Counted from the stretch's first letter, positions 26,497 to 36,183 are shown. The stretch is DNA of 64,000 nucleotides from an uncultured Eubacterium sp. (GCA_910577225.1 CAJTMV010000020.1:4061-68060); one strand, 5' to 3'. Numbers and translations are program-made. Notes: a model not told the origin generated them from the letters alone.

Positions 26497-28032
26497 TTAA
26501 GCCTTATAATCGACATTATTGCCGTTGTCACGCATAATCTGTGCCACAAGAGCTTCTTCTTCAGACATCATGCCGGATAATCCGTCCAGATCGTTCAGGT
26601 CTCCCAGATTAATGCTTCTTCTGGAACGCCTCATATTCTGCTCTTCCTGCTGTCTGGTCTGCTCTTCCTGACTATGTGCGTCACGCTCTAAATTGCTTTC
26701 AAATTCATGGGTGCCTGTGGTAACTTCTACCGCATCCACTTTTATGCCCTGCTGATTCAGATTTTCTTTTAATATCGCTGCCTGCTGCACGAGCGCTTCT
26801 TTGATATTCTCATTCTGTGCGGTCAGCTGCGCGGTCACTGTCCCCTGCTTTTCTGTAACATGCAGATATACTTTTCCAAGATTTTCCGGATTCAGCTGCA
26901 TCTCAATGGACTTCACATCTTCGGAAAGATGGATTCTTGTATGCTGTACGATCTGATCGATCACTTCCTGCATATTTACCTGCGGCAATGGAGCTTCTGC
27001 AACCGGATTTTGCGGCGCCTGCACGTTCACTGACGGCTCCTGCGCATGGACATTCGTCTGAAAATCAAAGCGTGTATGGTCCTGTGTCTCCGCATTTCCT
27101 GCCATGTTCTGCGTCGGATTTTGCTGTGTGCCCGTTTCCTGCCCGGTCTGCGCCTCTTCCTGCTGCGGCTGGGTATGAAATACCGGCTTTGTCTCCTGCG
27201 GCTGCTCACTTTGTACCTGTTCTGTCTGCGGCTGCTGCGTCGCGCTTTCCTGCTGCGGCTGAGCCTGCACCGTCTGTACGGCTTCTCTTCCTGTGGAAAC
27301 TGCCTGCTGCGTTTCCGGCTGTACCTGCTGCTGTGTTTCCGGTACGGTCTGCTGCATCTGTTCTGTCTGCGGCTGTACGTCCTGTTCCTGCTGCGGCAGC
27401 ATTGTCTCGATCGGCTGCTCCGTTCCTTCCATCATCGCATGAACCTGATCCATCAGCTCATCCATGGATACTCCGAGTTTACTGAGTAAGTCTTCCGTAA
27501 TTACGGACGTCTCCTGCATCACAAGCTGAAAATTTTCCTGAAACAGCATGCCCGCCGCGTCCTGACTTCCTGTCAGCTCTACCGCCAGCACAATCAGCTG
27601 CTGCGGATTCAAAAGATCTGCCTGTGTCAGTCCAAGAAGCTCCATTGCGGCTTCGATCTGCTCGTCGTCCACACCCAGATTTTCTTTGATCACTTCTTTG
27701 ATGTTTTCTACGGCCTCTTCTACCGTTTCCTGCACAGTCTGTGTATCCGTCTGTCCGGTTCCGGTATTGCCTGCAGTTTTATCTGTCTGCACGGCAGCCT
27801 TGTTCTGATACTGCTCATACTGTTCTTTGACATTTGTATCGTTTCCAGCCGGCTTTGTCTGTAAAACCGCATTCTGTCCTTTTGCTGTCTGCGCAGTATT
27901 GGAAGAATTTTGCCGCATATAATTGGAAAACGTATTTTGCAGTCCCTGCAGCTTCTGGGATTTTGCGCCCGCTGCCTCTGCCGTTTGCGTCGTCTCTGTA
28001 CCTGAGACTGTCATAAGTTGTATTGCTGGCAT
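26497..28032 (-). CDS. fliK: Flagellar hook-length control protein FliK
   Basis: The 511-residue protein has a Gln-rich, low-complexity middle (about 215-360, mostly Gln, Glu, Thr, Pro) and a C-terminal FliK domain with the conserved IEMQLNPENLGKVYLHVTEK motif that contacts FlhB. It measures hook length and triggers the export switch. The start MPAIQLM at 28032 follows AAGGAGG. The poorly conserved, disordered ruler region is usual for the family. Confidence 0.92.
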   Translation of the reverse strand: MPAIQLMTVSGTETTQTAEAAGAKSQKLQGLQNTFSNYMRQNSSNTAQTAKGQNAVLQTKPAGNDTNVKEQYEQYQNKAAVQTDKTAGNTGTGQTDTQTVQETVEEAVENIKEVIKENLGVDDEQIEAAMELLGLTQADLLNPQQLIVLAVELTGSQDAAGMLFQENFQLVMQETSVITEDLLSKLGVSMDELMDQVHAMMEGTEQPIETMLPQQEQDVQPQTEQMQQTVPETQQQVQPETQQAVSTGREAVQTVQAQPQQESATQQPQTEQVQSEQPQETKPVFHTQPQQEEAQTGQETGTQQNPTQNMAGNAETQDHTRFDFQTNVHAQEPSVNVQAPQNPVAEAPLPQVNMQEVIDQIVQHTRIHLSEDVKSIEMQLNPENLGKVYLHVTEKQGTVTAQLTAQNENIKEALVQQAAILKENLNQQGIKVDAVEVTTGTHEFESNLERDAHSQEEQTRQQEEQNMRRSRRSINLGDLNDLDGLSGMMSEEEALVAQIMRDNGNNVDYKA

Positions 28033-28138
28033 TCTCTGCCTCCTTTCTTTCGGATTGATATTTATATAAACTGCCTTTGCAATCGCTCTTTTGGATCCCA
28101 AAAGCAGAATATACCATAAGTAGAAATCAAACTATCTG

Positions 28139-28987
28139 TCAGCGTTTCGCCGGCTCCAGCATTTCTGTCAGCTTTGCCGCCGTATCCTGATTCATAGCGG
28201 CTAAAATGTTCGCGCGATTTGCCGACGTCATCTTTTCCAGTATTCTTCTTACCAGAGACAGATTATCTGTCATCGTATCGAAAATCGCGGCTGCATCCTT
28301 TGGCTTCATTGTCGAATATGTCTTTACATAATCGTCCACTTTGCTGTCATATTCTGTCTGTTCCACCACTTCTTTATAGAGGACCTCGGCATTGTCCGGA
28401 TTAATCGCCTCGTAAAATTTCTGATATTCCGAAATATCCGGCGCATCCTCGCCAAATACGATTTCTTCGTAAAATTCCTGACGAAGCGCTTCAAATTCCG
28501 CTTCGTTTTCCCGATATTTTTTCAGCTTGCGCACCTGCGACTGCAGATCTTCTATTCTTGCGGAGCTGTCTTTATCTGTCTGCAGAGCCGTCTCCAGCTC
28601 GCCTTCCAGCTCTTTAATTCTTGCGATTGCCTCATCGAGCGTCCGATATGGATAATCTGCGTCTTCCGCGCTTTCCTCTGCCTTTATTTCCGGCAGAATC
28701 CTGTTTACATACGGCACATCCTTTAATATTGGATACAATACGGTAGATCCAAAGCCGCCGACATCCAGTCGGATTAACAACGCCAGTATCCCAAGCCAGA
28801 TCGCAATAATTACAAGCGTTGCAAACGCTACAATCAGCTTTCCGCCGACAGTCTCCTGTTCTTCGGCCATTTCCTGTTCCTGCCTTGCCGCTTTTTTCTC
28901 CTGCTTTTTCTTCTTTTTTTCTTCTTTTTTTCTTGCTTTTTCCTGCTTTTTGGCATCTGCCTGTGCCTGCATTGCTTCTTCCGGCAT
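28139..28987 (-). CDS. MotE-like (MgtE-N domain) flagellar protein
   Basis: The 282-residue protein starts with a Lys/Gln/Glu coiled segment (about 8-45), has one membrane helix (about 48-70), a coiled coil (about 115-160) and a C-terminal helical repeat domain (MKPKDAAAIFDTMTDNLSLV and RANILAAMNQDTAAKL) like the N-terminal domain of MgtE. This is the layout of MotE-family proteins encoded after fliJ, thought to chaperone the stator MotC. Here it lies 13 bp after fliJ. Confidence 0.8.
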   Translation of the reverse strand: MPEEAMQAQADAKKQEKARKKEEKKKKKQEKKAARQEQEMAEEQETVGGKLIVAFATLVIIAIWLGILALLIRLDVGGFGSTVLYPILKDVPYVNRILPEIKAEESAEDADYPYRTLDEAIARIKELEGELETALQTDKDSSARIEDLQSQVRKLKKYRENEAEFEALRQEFYEEIVFGEDAPDISEYQKFYEAINPDNAEVLYKEVVEQTEYDSKVDDYVKTYSTMKPKDAAAIFDTMTDNLSLVRRILEKMTSANRANILAAMNQDTAAKLTEMLEPAKR

Positions 28988-29000
28988 TTAGATACCCTCC

Positions 29001-29447
29001 TTATGTACTTTGTCCATGATACGTATAACTGACAAGCTCATTTACGGCCTGATTTTCTTCGTAAGCCACTTCCTGTTTAAACTCTTCAAACGCATGCTCC
29101 CGCAGCTTCTCGAACGTCTTGCGCTCCATCATCATTTCATTTAACTTTAATCTTGCCGCCTCCACCTGCTTTTCAGCTGCATGAACGACCATCATCTGCG
29201 CGCGGATCTTTGACTTCATAATATCGATGGACTGCCGGTTTTCTTTGATATCGCGAATACTGATGTTTCCGCTGACGAGCTCTACGGCGCGTTTTTCATA
29301 CATGGAACGCTGCGTAATCAGCATCTGAAGCGCCGCTTCTTCCTTTCGCAGCTTTGCATTTGCCTGCCCATACGCTATTTTCGCCTGGCTTTCCAGCTTT
29401 AGCTTGATATCTAAAATACTTTGCAGTTTAAAACGAAACTTCGCCAT
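29001..29447 (-). CDS. fliJ: Flagellar export chaperone FliJ
   Basis: A 148-residue all-helical coiled-coil protein, starting MAKFRFKLQSILDIKLKLES, typical of FliJ. It is the central stalk of the export ATPase FliI, encoded 38 bp upstream. Length is normal for the family. Confidence 0.9.
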   Translation of the reverse strand: MAKFRFKLQSILDIKLKLESQAKIAYGQANAKLRKEEAALQMLITQRSMYEKRAVELVSGNISIRDIKENRQSIDIMKSKIRAQMMVVHAAEKQVEAARLKLNEMMMERKTFEKLREHAFEEFKQEVAYEENQAVNELVSYTYHGQST

Positions 29448-29485
29448 GCATCCGGCTCCTTTTTGATTTCAATCTGTCATCGTTC

Positions 29486-30814
29486 TTATTTTGAATCGCT
29501 GAAAATCGCTTCGAGACGTTCGATAATCTCCTCAAACGTAAATTTTTCCATCGTTCCCTGCATGAGAAACTGATTGACCGCGTTGATTTTCTGAATGGCA
29601 TAATCGATCGCTACGTTGGTGCCATTTTTATAGGCTCCGATATTAATCAGGTCTTCCGCCTCGTCATAGGTACCAAGAACGTTTCGCAGCCTGCCTGCAG
29701 CGCTTTTATGCTCGTCGGACGCGATCGCGCTCATACATCTTGAAATACTTGCAAGTACATCAATCGCAGGGTAATGATTCTTCTGCCCAAGTCTTCTTGA
29801 TAATACTATATGCCCGTCAAGGATACTTCGTGCAGTATCCGTAATCGGTTCGTTAAAATCGTCTCCGTCTACGAGTACCGTATACAATCCGGTAATAGAG
29901 CCTTTATCCGAATTGCCCGCACGCTCTAACAGCTTTGGCATCTCTGAATAAATACTCGGCGGATATCCTCTGGTTACCGGCGGTTCGCCTGACGCCAGAC
30001 CGATCTCTCTCTGCGCCATGCAAAAACGAGTGAGCGAATCCATCATCAGCAAAACGTCTTTTCCCTGATCTCTGAAATATTCCGCGATAGCTGTCGCGGT
30101 TTTTGCCGCCTTGTTACGAATGAGCGCCGGTTTGTCGGAAGTCGCCACGATAACAACCGAGCGCTTCATTCCTTCCTCACCCATGTCGTTTTCTATAAAC
30201 TCGCGCACCTCACGTCCACGCTCTCCAATCAGTGCGATGACATTGATATCTGCCCTTGTATTTCGTGCAAACATTCCCATCAGTGTACTCTTACCAACGC
30301 CAGACCCTGCAAAGATACCGATACGCTGCCCTTTTCCAACGGTAATCAGTCCGTCCACGGCTTTGACGCCAAGCGGCAGCACATCACGAATAATCACGCG
30401 CGACATTGGATCCGGAGGCATTGCCTCTACCGGATATTCTGTCGTCAGTTCCATTTCTTTCACATCCGTAGGCCGCCCCAGTCCGTCCAGCGTATGTCCC
30501 AGTATCTGGTCGTCTACCATAACGGACAGCGGATGTCCGGTATTCTCAACAATACATCCCACGCCGATCCCTTCTACATTTTCAAAAGGCATCAAAAGAA
30601 TGTGTTTGTCTCGAAATCCTACGACTTCTGCCATAACAGATATATCGTTTTCCTGATCGATCAGAATCCGGCACAGATCGTTCAATCTGGCGTCAGGTCC
30701 CAGCGACTCGATCGTGAGTCCGACGACTTTTGCCACTTTGCCATATCGGTTAAAATATGTTTTATCAACTAAAGAAATATATTTGCTATATTGCTTTTTT
30801 ATAACTTCATTCAC
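29486..30814 (-). CDS. fliI: Flagellar export ATPase FliI
   Basis: The 442-residue F1-like ATPase has Walker A GIFAGSGVGKSTLMGM, Walker B VLLMMDSLTRF and the T3SS ATPase signature PKLLERAGNSDKGSITGLY. It unfolds and feeds substrates into the export gate. It lies 10 bp after fliH, its inhibitor and partner. Confidence 0.96.
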   Translation of the reverse strand: MNEVIKKQYSKYISLVDKTYFNRYGKVAKVVGLTIESLGPDARLNDLCRILIDQENDISVMAEVVGFRDKHILLMPFENVEGIGVGCIVENTGHPLSVMVDDQILGHTLDGLGRPTDVKEMELTTEYPVEAMPPDPMSRVIIRDVLPLGVKAVDGLITVGKGQRIGIFAGSGVGKSTLMGMFARNTRADINVIALIGERGREVREFIENDMGEEGMKRSVVIVATSDKPALIRNKAAKTATAIAEYFRDQGKDVLLMMDSLTRFCMAQREIGLASGEPPVTRGYPPSIYSEMPKLLERAGNSDKGSITGLYTVLVDGDDFNEPITDTARSILDGHIVLSRRLGQKNHYPAIDVLASISRCMSAIASDEHKSAAGRLRNVLGTYDEAEDLINIGAYKNGTNVAIDYAIQKINAVNQFLMQGTMEKFTFEEIIERLEAIFSDSK

Positions 30815-30824
30815 AATGTTATCC

Positions 30825-31694
30825 TCAATTTGTACGGGACAATGCTTTCAGATCTTTGATCAGATTGGATAACTGTACGTTTAATCCGCATTCAAATAAT
30901 CCTTCGTCGGTATCGATCGTACACTGTCCGGACTGCATGGATTCGTCCATAATAATGTCCAGCGTGACTTCTCCGCCGATTTTTTCCATAATCTCTTCTT
31001 TTCCGGACGCGATGTCCGCATAGTCCATACTGCTGACAAAAATGCGGTATTCCCGACTGTTTTTAATGTGCCGGACGGTCCGCCGGATCAGATATAAGAG
31101 AATCTCTCGATGGTCTGCAAAATCTGTATGCAGTACCTGATCGAACACCTCTATGACAGCGTCCATCAGCTCCGGTTCCATGGCATACAGCCGGTCTGCA
31201 TATGCCTGCTCCTGCTCTTCACGCATCTGATCAAGCTGTGCGCGCATCTGCGTTTCCTGTGCCTGCACACGCTCCATGCCCTTCGCGTACCCCTGATCTT
31301 CCGCTTCTTTTCTGGCTCGTTCTTTTAGATTTTCGGCTTCCTGCACCGCTTTTTTTAAAATCGTCTCCGCATCCGCCGTCGCCTTGGACATAATCTGCTC
31401 CGCCTGCTCTTTGGCGCGTTCCACATAATCGATTTCCATTTCGGGTACGGTTTCCAGCTGCAGTCCCATCAGACCTTCTGAAAATTCAGCGGACGATTGT
31501 TCCTGATCGGGCATTTCCCCGCCGTTTTCTGCCGCCTGTTTTTGCCGCTCTTCCAGCTGCTGTCTGCGCAGCTGCGCCTGTCGTTCAAAGGAAAGCGCGC
31601 TGAGCTTTTGCTCCAGCAGTTCATTGTAATCGATAACGCGGGTATAGACATCTCCTTTATTTGTATTCACATGCGCTTTATATAAATTAGACAA
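30825..31694 (-). CDS. fliH: Flagellar assembly protein FliH
   Basis: A 289-residue protein with a long, Glu/Gln-rich coiled coil (about 25-150) and a C-terminal FliH/V-ATPase-E-like domain. It ties FliI to the C-ring. A TTG start at 31694 (LSNLYKAHVNT) has a strong GGAGGTGA eight bases upstream and overlaps the fliG stop by 8 bp. The in-frame ATG at 31727 lies deeper inside fliG and lacks such a site. Confidence 0.9.
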   Translation of the reverse strand: MSNLYKAHVNTNKGDVYTRVIDYNELLEQKLSALSFERQAQLRRQQLEERQKQAAENGGEMPDQEQSSAEFSEGLMGLQLETVPEMEIDYVERAKEQAEQIMSKATADAETILKKAVQEAENLKERARKEAEDQGYAKGMERVQAQETQMRAQLDQMREEQEQAYADRLYAMEPELMDAVIEVFDQVLHTDFADHREILLYLIRRTVRHIKNSREYRIFVSSMDYADIASGKEEIMEKIGGEVTLDIIMDESMQSGQCTIDTDEGLFECGLNVQLSNLIKDLKALSRTN

Positions 31695-32691
31695 CGATCT
31701 CGTCACCTCCGCCTCTGGAAATAACAATTTCAGCGGAATCCTCCAACTTACGTATTACAGCGACAATCTTCTGCTGCGCTTCTTCTACATCTTTCATTCG
31801 TACCGGACCCATAAATTCCATATCTTCCTCGATCATAGCAGCCAGACGTTTGGAAAGGTTCTTAAGAATCGCGCCTTTCACTTCGTCATTTGCACCCTTA
31901 AGCGCAATCGCAAGATCGCTGTTTTCCACATCACGCAGCACACGCTGAATCGCACGATCGTCCAGCAGCAGAATATCTTCGAATACGAACATCTTTTTGC
32001 GGATCTCGTCTGCCAGTTCCGGCTCTTCCACCTCGAGTGTCTCCATAATGTGCTTTTCTGTACTTCGGTCTACGGTATTTAAAATGTTTACAATTGCATC
32101 GACACCGCCGACAATCGTATAATCCTGATTTGCCAGGGATGCCAGTTTCCGTTCCAGCACGCTTTCAACCTCTTTGATTACGTCCGGAGACGTCCGGTCC
32201 ATCATCGCGATACGTCTTGCCACATCCGCCTGTTTTTCCGGATCCAGCGATCCGATAATCATGGACGCCTGATTTGGCGACAAATAGGACAGGATCATAG
32301 CAATTGTCTGCGGATGCTCATCCTGAATAAAGTTCAGCACCTGACTGGCATCCGTCTTACGTACAAATTCGAACGGTCGTACCTGCAGCGAAGCCGTCAG
32401 CTTTGTAATAACCTGCTGCGCACGTTCTTCGCCAAGCGCTTTGTCCAGCAGATCCTTTGCATAGCCGATACCGCCTTCTGATATGTATTGCTGCGCCAGA
32501 CACACCTGATAAAATTCATTGATGATATCGTCTTTTAACTGAGGCGCAATACTTCTTGTATTTGCGATTTCCAGCGTCAGTTCCTCTATCTCATCTTCTT
32601 TTAAATATCTGAATATACTTGCCGATTTTTCCGGTCCCAGCGCGATCAGAAGAACTGCCGCCTTTTGAAGACCACTCATCTTATCTGCCAT
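31687..32691 (-). CDS. fliG: Flagellar motor switch protein FliG
   Basis: The 334-residue protein has the three FliG domains, with ALGPEKSASIFRYLKEDEIE at the N-terminus, the middle EHPQTIAMILSYLSPNQAS and the C-terminal charged torque helix region FEDILLLDDRAIQRVLRDV. It joins the MS-ring (FliF) to the C-ring and meets MotA. It follows fliF by 19 bp. Confidence 0.96.
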   Translation of the reverse strand: MADKMSGLQKAAVLLIALGPEKSASIFRYLKEDEIEELTLEIANTRSIAPQLKDDIINEFYQVCLAQQYISEGGIGYAKDLLDKALGEERAQQVITKLTASLQVRPFEFVRKTDASQVLNFIQDEHPQTIAMILSYLSPNQASMIIGSLDPEKQADVARRIAMMDRTSPDVIKEVESVLERKLASLANQDYTIVGGVDAIVNILNTVDRSTEKHIMETLEVEEPELADEIRKKMFVFEDILLLDDRAIQRVLRDVENSDLAIALKGANDEVKGAILKNLSKRLAAMIEEDMEFMGPVRMKDVEEAQQKIVAVIRKLEDSAEIVISRGGGDEIVV

Positions 32692-32710
32692 GTCTCTCCC
32701 TCAATTTTAC

Positions 32711-34333
32711 TTATTCCCAGTCCTCATTGAGCCAGTTGCGCAGCAACGACGCAACGGCTTCTGGTTTCTCTTCTACGAATTTTTCAATCAGCACTCTTGC
32801 CTCGGACTTTTCTTTAAAACCAATATCTTCCAGACTTTCCTCTTCATTTTCCTTCGTTGTCTGCAGCAGCGTCTCTACAGATAATTCCGGCTCCAGATCC
32901 GGCGCTTTTTCTTTTCGTGTGCTCATAAATACTACAAATCCCAATAATGCAAAGATCAGCACTGCCAGTACGATCTCAAGATAATCAGAAAATGTTCTTC
33001 CGCTTCCCTCAGAAGGAATAAACAGCGGCTCCTGATATGCGATAACAGAAATACGTTCCGCATCGATACCTGTCGCTTTGGCAATGACGTCAATGGTTTC
33101 CGCATCTACTTCCTGTCGCTGCGCGCCCTGACTTTCAATCTGCGCACGGTATTCTTCAAATGTCGTTCCTTCCAGATCGCCATTATTTTTTAACGTGTCT
33201 TCATCATATTTTATGTAACTTTTTAATGTAACGCCGATCGAGGCCGTATCGTACAAAATTTCTCCGATACCGGATTCCGTATTTTCAATTGTTTCATTGA
33301 CCGCGTATTCTCTGCTGGAATCCGAAATGTTTTGTTCCGTCTGCTCCCCGTCCTGAATCATATAGTTGCCGTCTTCCCCGTTCGCATCCGTACCCGGTAC
33401 GTTTGCTCCTCCGGAAGTCGTGGATTCATCGTAAGTCTGGTCTCTTTTGTAAGGCCCCTGCTCACGTCCTTCTCCTACGTCGTAGGTTTTTTTGCTAATT
33501 GTTTTTTTGTCGAAATTGAGCGGCAGATTAATTCCAACCTCTGCGTTTTGATACTGCCCGGTACCAAGCAGAACGTCTTTTACTTTTCCCTTGATCCTGT
33601 TTTCAAACTTTTGCTGATAGGAAAGCTGCGAAGCAGTCATTCCAGAAGCGGTAGCCAGCTCGTCGCCCATACTGCCGGAATACAAAAGATTCAGGTTGCT
33701 GTCCATAATCGAAATATTATCGGTCGTTGTGTTGCCAAGTCCTGTCGCAATCATGCGCGCGAGTCCCAGCGCCTGCTCCTCGGACATTTCGCCGTCGAGC
33801 GTTAAAAACACTTCCGCAAAAGATTCTTTATTGCTTGAGATCAGCGTGCCGTCGTCGTTTGGAATATCCAGCATTACGCTTGCTTTTTCCACATTTTCAA
33901 GCGTTTCCAGCACACTGGCCATTTTCTTTTCCTGATATTCTTTTACCAGTTTTTGCTTATCTGCTTCTGTCGTACTAAGACTTCCGTTCAAAATATTTTT
34001 TAACGCGTCGTCTTCTGTCTTGATGGCATTGGAACCCAGCAGAATATTCGCGGCAGCCGAGTCCTCTTTATGTATGGAAAACGTAAGTCCGTTCTCTGAT
34101 ACCTCATTATAGATACCCGCGTCGTTCAGCAGCGTCTGCACCGTGGCAGCCTCTGAGGCGTTATCGCAAATCTTGATCACCATCATCTTCGGCTGTGTCA
34201 GTACAGCGGCAAGTATTGCAACCGCAATTACCACAATCAGGGTGGAGCTTACCAGAATCATCTGCTGTTTTTTGGTAAACTTTTTCCACCACTCCGATAT
34301 TCTGTTCAGTATTTCTCTAATTCTCTCCGGCAT
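32711..34333 (-). CDS. fliF: Flagellar MS-ring protein FliF
   Basis: A 540-residue protein with two membrane segments (near 18-40 and 445-465), ring-building motifs between them and a C-terminal FliG-binding tail (VASLLRNWLNEDW). It is the first ring built and houses the export gate. I chose MPERIREIL at 34333, with GGAGAG upstream; the in-frame ATG at 34357 would bury that site. Confidence 0.94.
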   Translation of the reverse strand: MPERIREILNRISEWWKKFTKKQQMILVSSTLIVVIAVAILAAVLTQPKMMVIKICDNASEAATVQTLLNDAGIYNEVSENGLTFSIHKEDSAAANILLGSNAIKTEDDALKNILNGSLSTTEADKQKLVKEYQEKKMASVLETLENVEKASVMLDIPNDDGTLISSNKESFAEVFLTLDGEMSEEQALGLARMIATGLGNTTTDNISIMDSNLNLLYSGSMGDELATASGMTASQLSYQQKFENRIKGKVKDVLLGTGQYQNAEVGINLPLNFDKKTISKKTYDVGEGREQGPYKRDQTYDESTTSGGANVPGTDANGEDGNYMIQDGEQTEQNISDSSREYAVNETIENTESGIGEILYDTASIGVTLKSYIKYDEDTLKNNGDLEGTTFEEYRAQIESQGAQRQEVDAETIDVIAKATGIDAERISVIAYQEPLFIPSEGSGRTFSDYLEIVLAVLIFALLGFVVFMSTRKEKAPDLEPELSVETLLQTTKENEEESLEDIGFKEKSEARVLIEKFVEEKPEAVASLLRNWLNEDWE

Positions 34334-34428
34334 TTTAACCCACTCTCCGTATTTCAATCTTATGATCTTACTGATTTTTCAAGGCGCAGGCCGTCTGACG
34401 CCTGGCTGATATCCGTTTGCAGTTGCCG

Positions 34429-34749
34429 TTAAATCTGCATCTGCATGATTTCGCGATACGCCTCCTGCAGTTTATCTTTTACCGCAACCGTGTACTGCAG
34501 CGCAATGTTTGCTTTGGACTGTGCAACCAAAAGATCGTGTGTATTTTCGGACTGTCCCATGGCAAACTGAATCATTGCAGACTCCGCATCGTTATGCAGA
34601 TCGTTTGTCTCTTCCACCATGCCAAGAGCAGACTGAAAAACAGTTCCAAAATCTTCCGTATTTTCCTGCGCAGCAACTTCAAACTGCCTTTGTGCCGCCA
34701 AAAACGCTGCTTCCGCACTGGAAGCCTGTGAAACGCCTGATACATCCAT
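34429..34749 (-). CDS. fliE: Flagellar hook-basal body protein FliE
   Basis: A 106-residue protein with the FliE signature (FGTVFQSALGMVEETNDLHN and IALQYTVAVKDKLQEAYREI). It links the MS-ring or export gate to the proximal rod. Size and position after flgC are standard. Confidence 0.94.
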   Translation of the reverse strand: MDVSGVSQASSAEAAFLAAQRQFEVAAQENTEDFGTVFQSALGMVEETNDLHNDAESAMIQFAMGQSENTHDLLVAQSKANIALQYTVAVKDKLQEAYREIMQMQI

Positions 34750-34802
34750 ATTTTATTCAACTCCTGATTCTGTTGTTTATAACCTGATTTCCTGATATTT
34801 TA

Positions 34803-35249
34803 TTATTTTCCAATCTGCAGTCCTGCCTGAGCCATTGCCTTGCTTGCGTCAAACGCCGTAATATTCGCCTCATACGCCCGGCTCGCATCGATCAGATTCG
34901 TCATTTCCGTGACCAGATTGACATTCGGATAAGAAACGTATCCATTTTCATCTGCATCCGGATGAGAAGGGTCATATTCCATAATAAAATCTGTTTCCAT
35001 ATCTTCCCTGACTTCTACAACCTTGACGCCGTTTCCTATATGGCTGCCCCGTTTTCTGCTTTCGGTCAGATAACGGTCAAACCGGTTTGCTCCTTTTTCC
35101 TGAAACGCGACTACCTTGCGTCGGTACGTCGTACCGGCGTCGGTTCTTGTCGTATTTACGTTTGCAAGATTTTCTGCTATGATATCCGCGCGGAACTGCT
35201 GTGCAGTCATACCCGACGCGCTAATGCCAAACGACTGAAAGAGTGCCAT
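34803..35249 (-). CDS. flgC: Flagellar rod protein FlgC
   Basis: A 148-residue proximal-rod protein with the N-terminal FGISASGMTAQQFRADIIAE and the C-terminal NLVTEMTNLIDASRAYEANI motifs of the rod/hook family. It pairs with FlgB, 45 bp upstream. Confidence 0.95.
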   Translation of the reverse strand: MALFQSFGISASGMTAQQFRADIIAENLANVNTTRTDAGTTYRRKVVAFQEKGANRFDRYLTESRKRGSHIGNGVKVVEVREDMETDFIMEYDPSHPDADENGYVSYPNVNLVTEMTNLIDASRAYEANITAFDASKAMAQAGLQIGK

Positions 35250-35294
35250 AATATCCCATTCCTTTCTAACTATCTGTTTAACTAATTCCCTGCA

Positions 35295-35696
35295 TTATTT
35301 GCCTATTGCTGTACGCATACGTGTGAACTCCTGTGAAATACTGTCCGTAAGCGCCGTATAACGGATCTGCTCGGAAGCCAGCTCCACGTTTTCCGTATGT
35401 ATATCCACATTGTTTTCGTCCAGACGATACGAATAGGACTCTGCCGCCATATCGATCTGCGAAGTTGCCGTCAGACGATCCAGATTGACATTATGTATCT
35501 TTTTGTCCAGATTACGATTAAATTTGGAATCCATCAGCTCGCGTTCCAGCAGCGACTGAAAATCCACATCATGCCGTTTGTATTCCGGCGTCGTTGCATT
35601 CGCGATATTATTTGCAATGGTACTTTCCCGCAGCCAGCTCGCATCGGCCGCTTTATCTAATACGTTGATATAATCAAACGCAGATGACTGTAACAT
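35295..35696 (-). CDS. flgB: Flagellar rod protein FlgB, first gene of the fla/che operon
   Basis: A 133-residue proximal-rod protein with LRESTIANNIANATTPEYKR, the family signature. AGGAGGAG precedes the start. It is the first gene of the operon, behind a leader of about 350 nt that begins at the promoter near 36.06 kb. Confidence 0.95.
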   Translation of the reverse strand: MLQSSAFDYINVLDKAADASWLRESTIANNIANATTPEYKRHDVDFQSLLERELMDSKFNRNLDKKIHNVNLDRLTATSQIDMAAESYSYRLDENNVDIHTENVELASEQIRYTALTDSISQEFTRMRTAIGK

Positions 35697-35991
35697 AAAA
35701 TCTCCTCCTGATTTATTTTTCTAAAATTACGTACCTCTTTGTTCTTCTTTGTTTTCTTTTGCGGTTTCTCCTGAAACAGGTTTCTTTTCCAAACCTCTCT
35801 GACTCCTGAACCTCTTCTTTGTCCTTTACCGCTCCTTCTCAAAGCATCCAGGCTTCTGTCAAACTTAATACTTCATTTGATTTTTATTATTTCCCTTATT
35901 GATACATTGCTTTCCTGTAATTATTTTGTTTTTTTATAACTATTACTTATCACCTTTGCCCTGTTATTTTGCTTTCCGCTTCAGTTTCACG

Positions 35992-36045
35992 CAATTCCGC
36001 TCTAATCCGGTTTCATCTGATTTAATTCTTCACAATTCCGCTCTA
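35992..36045. repeat. 13-bp direct repeat at the fla/che transcription start
   Basis: CAATTCCGCTCTA occurs twice, at 35992-36004 and 36033-36045, with start-to-start spacing of 41 bp, close to four helical turns. The GC content of the unit stands out in AT-rich surroundings. One copy falls at the predicted transcription start. It may be an operator for an unknown regulator. Confidence 0.55.
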
Positions 36046-36057
36046 TAATACATTATA

Positions 36058-36072
36058 ATTAATCACAAAATT
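36058..36072 (-). promoter_or_regulatory. Candidate CodY box in the fla/che promoter spacer
   Basis: AATTTTGTGATTAAT matches the CodY consensus AATTTTCWGAAAATT at 11 of 15 positions and lies exactly between -35 and -10. CodY is encoded next door and represses the fla/che promoter in Bacillus subtilis. Four mismatches in AT-rich DNA leave real doubt. Confidence 0.4.
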
Positions 36073-36143
36073 TTTACAAGAGTATTTTTTCCCGATATTG
36101 TATTTTTTTTGTCGATTAGCTGCCAAATCTCCCATGAACATGT

Positions 36144-36183
36144 AAAAAAAGGAATCTTATGCGCATTCTGCTCCTCAGATTCC
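36144..36183 (-). terminator. Terminator after codY
   Basis: On the minus strand GGAATCT and AGATTCC form a stem around the codY stop region, followed by seven T residues. The loop is large (about 19 nt), so efficiency may be moderate and some codY transcripts could read into the flagellar operon. Confidence 0.6.

Larger units (their letters stand above)
35697..36143 (-). promoter_or_regulatory. fla/che promoter region and long leader
   Basis: On the minus strand TTGTAA (36074-36079) and TATAAT (36052-36057) are 16 bp apart, giving a start near 36045 and a leader of about 350 nt before flgB. The leader is purine-rich and has no recognised riboswitch. A CodY-box-like site fills the spacer, and a 13-bp direct repeat lies at and just after the predicted start. 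No coding gene is seen in this stretch. Confidence 0.6.

Noticed and set aside
26937..27489. Long open frames on the plus strand opposite fliK
   Set aside because: They mirror the Gln-rich repeats of fliK, with composition typical of antisense reading, and lack ribosome-binding sites.
35940..36000. ACAGGGCAAAGG in the flgB leader looked like the core of a c-di-GMP-I (GEMM) riboswitch
   Set aside because: The second conserved part (GACGCAAAGCC) and the flanking helices are missing, so the match is short and probably chance.
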